From assembly GCA_031472005.1 (NCBI GenBank), contig PZJY01000002.1, positions 4,092,001 through 4,156,000 on the forward strand: 64,000 bases of DNA. Reading direction: 5' to 3'. The position numbers and the translations under genes were made by a program. The notes under the pieces are model-generated. The model did no database searches and was not told the DNA's origin. It saw only the letters and a program-made list of their open reading frames with translations. This document shows positions 58,191-64,000 of this stretch, in pieces (within the stretch, counting starts at the first letter, position 1; each line of letters opens with the position of its first letter). Source of the stretch: Tetracladium setigerum. Lineage: Eukaryota > Ascomycota > Leotiomycetes > Helotiales.

Positions 58191-59249
58191 CCATCACCTA
58201 AGGGCTAGATACCTCACCAACAAAACCACATCAATCACTTATCAATCACCCAAATATTCAAATCCTCATCTCCCTCTGCATATCTCCACCGCCATCACTA
58301 ACACCAACACCAGTAGCAGCACCAGCACCACACTGGGGTTTCCGTCTGTCTGTTGTGCTCGGCAATACCCTCACATTAAGGTAAAGTCTTTTGAGTTTTA
58401 GTTGTATGACCCTGGCAATCAATGAAAATGATTTGAAAGCCAAAAAAAGCATGATAGTGGTGTATAATAGGGATGGAAGTGGCGAGATATTGAAATTTGA
58501 ACTTCATCATGGTATAGATTTTTAAAGTTGACGATATAATGATAATATTGCAATCAACAGCACTTCCCAAGTTAACGACATATATAATAACTTGAGCAAG
58601 TTCGACGACGGAATTAAATTCAACGATAACTGTCAACTACGACAGCTATATCTCTCCCATTCTAACTAAGTAGGAAAGTAGATACTCCTTTCTCCTACCT
58701 TTCAAGTGCCATGATACCTCGAAATGTAGTTCAAGCGATGGTCGCAACGCCTTTCGGCGGAACACTCTCACTCGGTCTACAAAGTAGGAAGCACATTCTT
58801 TGCCTTCAACGGGGGGAGATTACCGGCCTTGAGAGAGGGGACGAGGTTTTTTTATACCCAGGGTACGTACCCAGCAACACACCGCCTGACACGACTACAC
58901 CTCAGTTCACTCACTTAAACTTGCGTATCCTACTACTCCACACCTACCTTTGACAAAGGGTGAGATTGAGGAATCCATTGGAAAATAGTCATATACTTTT
59001 AATTCTTGATTCTCGAGTACTCATTTCACAGTCTTCACTTTTTTTGGTCAAACCCGAGATCCAAAGTTCAAGAGATGTTCGTCTAGAAAACTGACTCCCT
59101 GCCCTTACTTGTTTTAAAAAAGCTTTTCGGTATTATTTTGGATTTCCTTTTTTCCCATATTTTGACGCTCTGACTTCTATATGCATGCCGTCGCCATGAA
59201 TGTCATCTTTAACACGTATATCATATACCATAATACTCATTCCTTGCTA
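58191..59249. other. Intergenic region
   Basis: AT-rich DNA at 58430-58680 and pyrimidine-rich DNA before 59250. No gene is supported. Confidence 0.45.
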
Positions 59250-60659
59250 TCAAGGTTTTAATAAACCATCTTCACTTCTCCCCTTCCCTCTCTCCGCTCT
59301 CTCGCCAACACTAGGCACATCTTTGTAATGCACATCTAACCTCTCACCAACCTCGTGATCTACCACCTCCCTCCCCTTCCCCTTTCCTTTGCCCTTCCCC
59401 ACCAAAAGATGATCCCCCTCATCCAACAACTCATCATCCACAAAACGATCCACCCCCAAAAACTCATTCAACTGTCCCCTCTCCTCCACACTACTCCTTC
59501 CCCCAAACACCCTTCTCAATTCCGCACACGCCTCCGAATAGCATTTATCCGCCGCCTTGGGAAACTTGATTGGATTTGGTTTCTTGTCGAAAGCATGCGG
59601 GACGCCTTTTATTAGTCCGCCGTGGACGGTTTTGTTGATACCTGCACCTGCGAGACGCTCGCCGAATTCCACGCCTTCTTTATTGAGCATGTCATACTCG
59701 CAGGTGTAGAGGACGATGTCTTCGGGATAAGCAGCTTTGATGAAATCGGATGTGGCAGCGGCCGGAGAGAGGTATGGGTCTGAGACGTTAATTGAAGGGT
59801 GGCCGAGATAGGATTCATCGAATAGATTTGTGAGCATGGGAGGGAGGTTGAACTCTGGTTTTACATTGGTCGGGCGCTTTTCATCGCGCGTGGTGCGGAA
59901 GTCGACGGGTGGGTAGAAGGAGACGAGGGCGCGGAGGGTGAGGCTTGGAATTCTTTGGTCGACTTCTAGAGCTGTGGGTTCGAGGTCGCTGAGCTTCATG
60001 ATGGAGTTGCTGGAGGAGTGGGTGCGGACTGCTTCTGGGAGGGGGAGGGTGAGGCTTGATCCTGATCTAGAACTTGATCCCAGGACAGGGGATTTGTAGT
60101 CTTTATTTGATTCGAGGAGGCTTCGTTTACCAGCGTCGTGCTGGAGATCGTGAAGCATGAGGGGGACGGTAAAGACGAAGTTTGCGCCGGCAGAGAATCC
60201 CGAGAGGGCCATTCGATGCGGATCTAGACGTAGCTCGTCGGCGTGCGAAGCCAGATAGATCACCGCATCTGTGCCATCCTCCACACCTGTACTGAAGGGA
60301 TATTCCGGCGCAAGTCTGTATTCCACCGAAACCAAAATAGCATCAACGTCCTCCAAAACCACAGCTGCCCATCTCGCATCGTCCGTCCCTGTGCCCAATG
60401 TGAATCCCCCTCCATGAAAATTCACGATGACTGGAAAGCGATATTCGTCGGGGGTCGTGTAGTACGAGTCTGGGACGTAGAAGACCAATTTGAAGGTCCC
60501 TCCTCGAGGAGAGAGTCTGGAAGGGATTACGACTTTGAAACTTGGACCGGGGGGTTTGGGTTCAGCAAAGTGGTGGAATTTCATTCCAACGGCCATCAAG
60601 GCCCTCCATATTGCCGCTTTCATCAAGAGGAAGAATCGTCGAGTGAAAATACTGGTCAT
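59250..60659 (-). CDS. Alpha/beta-hydrolase fold-3 esterase/lipase (HSL type)
   Basis: A single exon encodes 469 residues. The enzyme should hydrolyse short-chain esters. HGGGF at residues 82-86 forms the oxyanion hole of the hormone-sensitive-lipase class. GFSAG (154-158) carries the nucleophile Ser156. The acid is in YTCEYDMLNKEGVEF, and the catalytic His is in KGVPHAFDKKP. A hydrophobic N-terminal stretch (about residues 9-25) may anchor it to a membrane. An insertion of about 100 residues rich in Ser/Pro lies between the nucleophile and the acid. The C-terminus is Lys/Glu-rich and low-complexity. Many fungal genes of this type sit near secondary metabolism, but none is evident here. The gene is intact. 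Confidence 0.92.
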   Translation of the reverse strand: MTSIFTRRFFLLMKAAIWRALMAVGMKFHHFAEPKPPGPSFKVVIPSRLSPRGGTFKLVFYVPDSYYTTPDEYRFPVIVNFHGGGFTLGTGTDDARWAAVVLEDVDAILVSVEYRLAPEYPFSTGVEDGTDAVIYLASHADELRLDPHRMALSGFSAGANFVFTVPLMLHDLQHDAGKRSLLESNKDYKSPVLGSSSRSGSSLTLPLPEAVRTHSSSNSIMKLSDLEPTALEVDQRIPSLTLRALVSFYPPVDFRTTRDEKRPTNVKPEFNLPPMLTNLFDESYLGHPSINVSDPYLSPAAATSDFIKAAYPEDIVLYTCEYDMLNKEGVEFGERLAGAGINKTVHGGLIKGVPHAFDKKPNPIKFPKAADKCYSEACAELRRVFGGRSSVEERGQLNEFLGVDRFVDDELLDEGDHLLVGKGKGKGKGREVVDHEVGERLDVHYKDVPSVGERAERGKGRSEDGLLKP

Positions 60660-62172
60660 GCCGTGTGTCGGTCGTGCAGGCCAGCCGAAATATGCAGCCA
60701 GCAGATCTATCTGAACTGAAGGGAGAGAGTAGGAGTGGGAACGAAGCGAGTGTGTGTTTGTCGTTGCTGTTATGTAGTGTTATGTAGTATCTGTATCGAG
60801 GTCGAATTGTGTTGTATTCCGCGTAATCGACGTGCAGTAGATGTTAGGGTGAGAGGCTTGGATAGCTGCGATGGCCAATGAGGCTGGAGGATTGGTGAAG
60901 AGTGGTGGTAATTGATTGCATTGCGAGAAAGGGTGCAAAGCGATTGAGTTTGGTGCGTTACACTTCGAAGTCGCAAAGCTTACTCCTGGCAGTCCTGGGA
61001 GTGGAGGAAGAGGCAACTGGCAACGTCATATCGGAGGTGGATCGAGATACCTCCGCAGGCGTACAACGAGGAACGAGTGCAGGTAGAATTCAGGCTGGGC
61101 TGGCATGGTCGTCAATCGATCGAGGGGACAACCCGGACAAGAGAAAGAACAACGTGATGACACTAAGCAGATCACATGATTGCAGGTACCAAAGAGTGAC
61201 AGAAAACTGCCAACGTCTTGGCAGACAAAGCTTAAGATGGACAGCAAATGCCAAGGGATTAAGCGATACTCTGACGTAACCTGCTCTAAAGACGAAAGGG
61301 ATCATCAACGTTTGTGTATGTTTTGTTTTTTCCTTTTGCATGAAAGCATCCTCAAAGGCAGTTGAAAAGATGCAATGATCAACCGCTCGCGTCCATGTGA
61401 TTTCTCATCTGGGTACTCGAAGAGTTACCTGCGAATCCCGAACATTCCACCCAGTATCATCGGTTCAGCGAGTCGCGTGTTGCATTACTAAAATTTCCTG
61501 GCGCTGACAATTCATGCCCGTGCCTCAACCCAGATTTTATCACAGCTCCGGCCCAATAAAACCAATACAAAACATTAATCATCCCGGCGTTTGCTGATGC
61601 ATGGCCGAATCCCGAGGCAACCTGGACAGGGCTCTCCTGCTTTTCGCAAAGATAGTCATTCTGATATACTCTTGGATGACTCTTGGGCAACGTCGTTGGC
61701 AAATTTCCCCACTGACATCATGGCTAGCAATCGCTGTCCACAACCTCAAAGAACACCCAAGTATCAATCAATTTCCCTCTCTCTCCCTTCCCGTGTCCTG
61801 TTCCCTCTCTTTATTCTGTCAACAAAAAAAAAAAGATTCCCTTTCCCGCAGCTTTGCATCGTGAAAGTCAAATGAAAACCTCGCTTTCCCCTTCTAGCTG
61901 TCACATTCCCCTCTGTTTGGCTGACCTGCATCCCGAGGGTTCCGCTTCATCTGCACGATTGCTTAGGAATAAACTTCGGTCGCTTCTTCGGCCTGAACAG
62001 AACACAAACAGCTCCCTAGGTATATTTCAACCTCCAGCCTTGCACAAAAGCTCCGCACAATAATTATTTTCCGACGCCCGACGAAAAAGTACTTGAGGCC
62101 TCACTTCCCCCTCACCCGCCTGATACTTCCTCCTGCTTCTGCCGGCAAGTATACGAAGCAATTCCTGGCAAG
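60660..62172. other. Divergent intergenic region upstream of esterase and AspRS
   Basis: No gene is supported. Frames at 60902-61279 and 61591-61875 are motif-free. A T/A-rich and CT-rich leader precedes the AspRS start codon. Confidence 0.45.
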
Positions 62173-64000
62173 ATGTCTTTCATTAAGAAACATATCAAGA
62201 AGTTGAAGGGCGATTCCCCCACCAGCAGTGGTGATGATGCGCCCGGCAAACACGAGGGTACCAGCGGGGCTACAAGCAATGGCGCACCAAAACCCGAAAA
62301 GACGAGTTCGTGGAACATTATCGGCCGCAAAAGTACAGATCTGAGTCGCAAGGGTGTAGATGTCAGTGGTACTACAACGCCTACAACGACAGACCCGAGA
62401 CGTATCAGTCAAGAGGCCGGACGGGCAGAGAAGGCGAGGAGGAGTATGGACAAGGAGAGGAACAAGGTCGAGGCAATCAAGAGAGTCCAATTGGCACGAA
62501 TTGAGTCGGCAGCGTTCATGGAAAATGGTCCGGAGGAAATGACGAAGCTGTACAGGCCGTTCAGTATGAATCAGAGCAAGAGGCGAAACAATGAAGTCCG
62601 CCTCAAATTCAAGGAATTGGATTTCGCAGGTACGTCTATTTCACCTGTCCCCGAAGGACCGATGACTGACCGGCACGTAGGAAATGTCGGCAACTTAATC
62701 ACTTTCCGAGCGAGAATCCACACTATTCGGCGGTTGAGCGCAAAGCTCGTGTTCATCGTCTTCCGTCAACAAACTATAACGGTACAGGGGATCTTGACCG
62801 TGTTCAAGCCGAGAGATGAGGTTGTTGGTGAGTTATTTTCTTTCAGTTGGTAGAGTTCTATCTGACAAGATTAGATGAGGACTACAATAATGGAACCATT
62901 TCGGAACGCATGGTGCGAAGTGTGGAACATTACCCTCTCGAAACTATCGTAGTCGTTCATGCCAAGCTTCGTAAGGCTGCGCAGCGGGTAAAGAACGCAA
63001 CCATTCATGATTTCGAACTCGATGTTTTCGAGGTACACAAAGTCGGAAACCTCACTGAAAATGTCCCTTTCACTGTATACGATGCAGAGAATATCAACAG
63101 AGAGAAGGCTGATGAGGATGAGGAGCTGGACGATACAATTTTGGATGACTCTCCTCCTGCGTCCCAAGTGTCGTCCGCAAAAAACACGCCAAGAGCCTCC
63201 ACAGAGTTGGCACGGATTCCTAACGTCGACAGTAAAAGTAAGCAGCTGTCTTCCACCAAAGAACCAAGACTTTAAATACTAATATCAAAATAGCCACTTT
63301 AGATGGTGCCAGACCCCAACGGTCACTTCCCCAGCGAGTTCGACTCAACAACAGAATAATAGATCTCCGCACAGGACCAGCACAGGCAGTCTTCCGCATC
63401 CAATCAGGCATTGGTAACTTGTTCCGCTCATACCTCGATGGGCAAGGTTTTATCGAAATTCACACCCCAAAGTTACAAGGTGGTGCAACGGAATCTGGAT
63501 CTTCGGTCTTCGAAGCAAACTATTTTGGACGTACTGCCTTCCTGGCTCAATCGCCCCAACTCGCAAAGCAAATGGCCATCGCTGCGGATTTCGAGAGAGT
63601 ATACGAAGTTGGTCCAGTATTCAGAGCCGAGGACAGTAACACACCTCGCCATTTGACCGAATATACTGGACTCGATCTCGAAATGGCCTTGGAGGAACAT
63701 TATTACGAAGCTCTGGATATCATTGATGGAATGTTCAAGAATTTGTGGCAAGGCATTTACGAACGCTATCAAAAGGAGATCGACGTCATTTCACAATTCT
63801 ATCCTCACGAACGAGTGTTGTGGTTAGAAGAAACACCAAGGATTGCGTTCAAGGACGGGGTTCAGATGCTCATTGACGACGGCTGGGTTGACGAGGAAGG
63901 TAATCCTCCATCTCCTCTCGAGGATTTGGCTACCAGAGCAGAAATCCGACTGGGTGCAATAGTGAGGGAAAAGTACAAGACCGATTATTACATTTTAGAC
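62173..64000 (+). CDS. DPS1: Cytosolic aspartyl-tRNA synthetase, partial (cut by window end)
   Basis: Exons 62173-62629, 62681-62827, 62875-63237 and 63294 to beyond 64000 encode a class IIb synthetase that charges tRNA-Asp in the cytosol. The N-terminal extension has a basic start (MSFIKKHIKKLKG) and a Lys/Glu/Arg-rich helix (KARRSMDKERNKVEAIKR), as in fungal and animal cytosolic enzymes. The anticodon-binding OB fold follows (GNVGNLITFRARIHTIRR and KLVFIVFRQQ). The catalytic domain begins at LPQRVRLNNRIIDLRTGPAQ and shows GGATESGSSVFEANYFGRTAFLAQSPQ in two adjacent segments, then the class II motif 2 VGPVFRAEDSNTPRHLTEY. The third intron (62828-62874) is only 47 nt. Motif 3 lies beyond the window. 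Confidence 0.95.

Noticed and set aside
61591..62063. Plus-strand open frames before AspRS
   Set aside because: They are leader-like and lack family motifs.
1..64000. CRISPR array, prokaryotic operons or plasmid features
   Set aside because: Intron-bearing eukaryotic genes throughout; no regular spaced repeats.

Overview
The window is nuclear DNA from a filamentous ascomycete (Pezizomycotina). Genes carry short introns (about 47-165 nt) with GT-AG ends and CTNAC-type branch sites. The content includes Zn2Cys6 and HET-domain proteins, GPI-anchored and small secreted proteins, a cryptococcal-mannosyltransferase-like enzyme and a standard housekeeping set. A leotiomycete (Helotiales-like) source is a guess from general impression, not shown by any marker here.

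Layout. 0-7 kb: a 79-aa conserved-looking small protein, a HET-domain protein with a frame break inside the HET motif, and a C2H2 zinc-finger protein. 7-12.7 kb: a 5.7-kb gene-poor stretch with a diverged tandem duplication, leading to a Zn2Cys6 regulator (12.7-14.8 kb). 14.8-16.8 kb: microsatellites, a 7-mer minisatellite and the first copy of a dispersed ~220-bp element (second copy at 21.2 kb). 16.8-23.5 kb: a single-pass membrane protein, a CMT1/CAP59-family transferase and a three-exon GPI-type Cys-rich protein. 24-29.3 kb: an orphan-gene island on the minus strand. Two of its three genes share a new-looking C-terminal domain and repeats of a short SLAHLD[RK] motif, and both are interrupted (a frame change in one, a single in-frame TAA in the other). 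30-32 kb: an F-box-like protein and a palindromic mini-element. 32.5-36 kb: DNA polymerase delta catalytic subunit. 38-40.3 kb: a small secreted protein and a repeat-rich coiled-coil protein. 42-47.1 kb: importin alpha, divergent from a POT1-type telomere protein. 47.3-48.9 kb: a seven-exon FMN-dependent alpha-hydroxyacid oxidase with a signal peptide. 51.5-56.3 kb: cohesin subunit Scc3/SA, divergent from the urease accessory protein UreD. 56.3-59.2 kb: a graveyard with a broken NADAR-domain remnant. 59.2-60.7 kb: an HSL-type esterase. 62.2 kb to the end: cytosolic aspartyl-tRNA synthetase, cut by the window edge.

How the genes work together. Replication (Pol delta), chromosome cohesion (Scc3), telomere capping (POT1), nuclear import (importin alpha) and translation (AspRS) form a conserved housekeeping backbone. 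Accessory, rapidly changing loci lie between them: HET, SLAHLD family, secreted proteins, NADAR remnant and short repeats. Several genes show single-base frame discontinuities next to short homopolymers, so assembly error must be separated from true gene decay before calling pseudogenes. The strongest candidates for something undescribed are the SLAHLD-motif family, the ~220-bp dispersed element with a terminal hairpin, and the recurring 80-170-bp tandem duplications in spacers.
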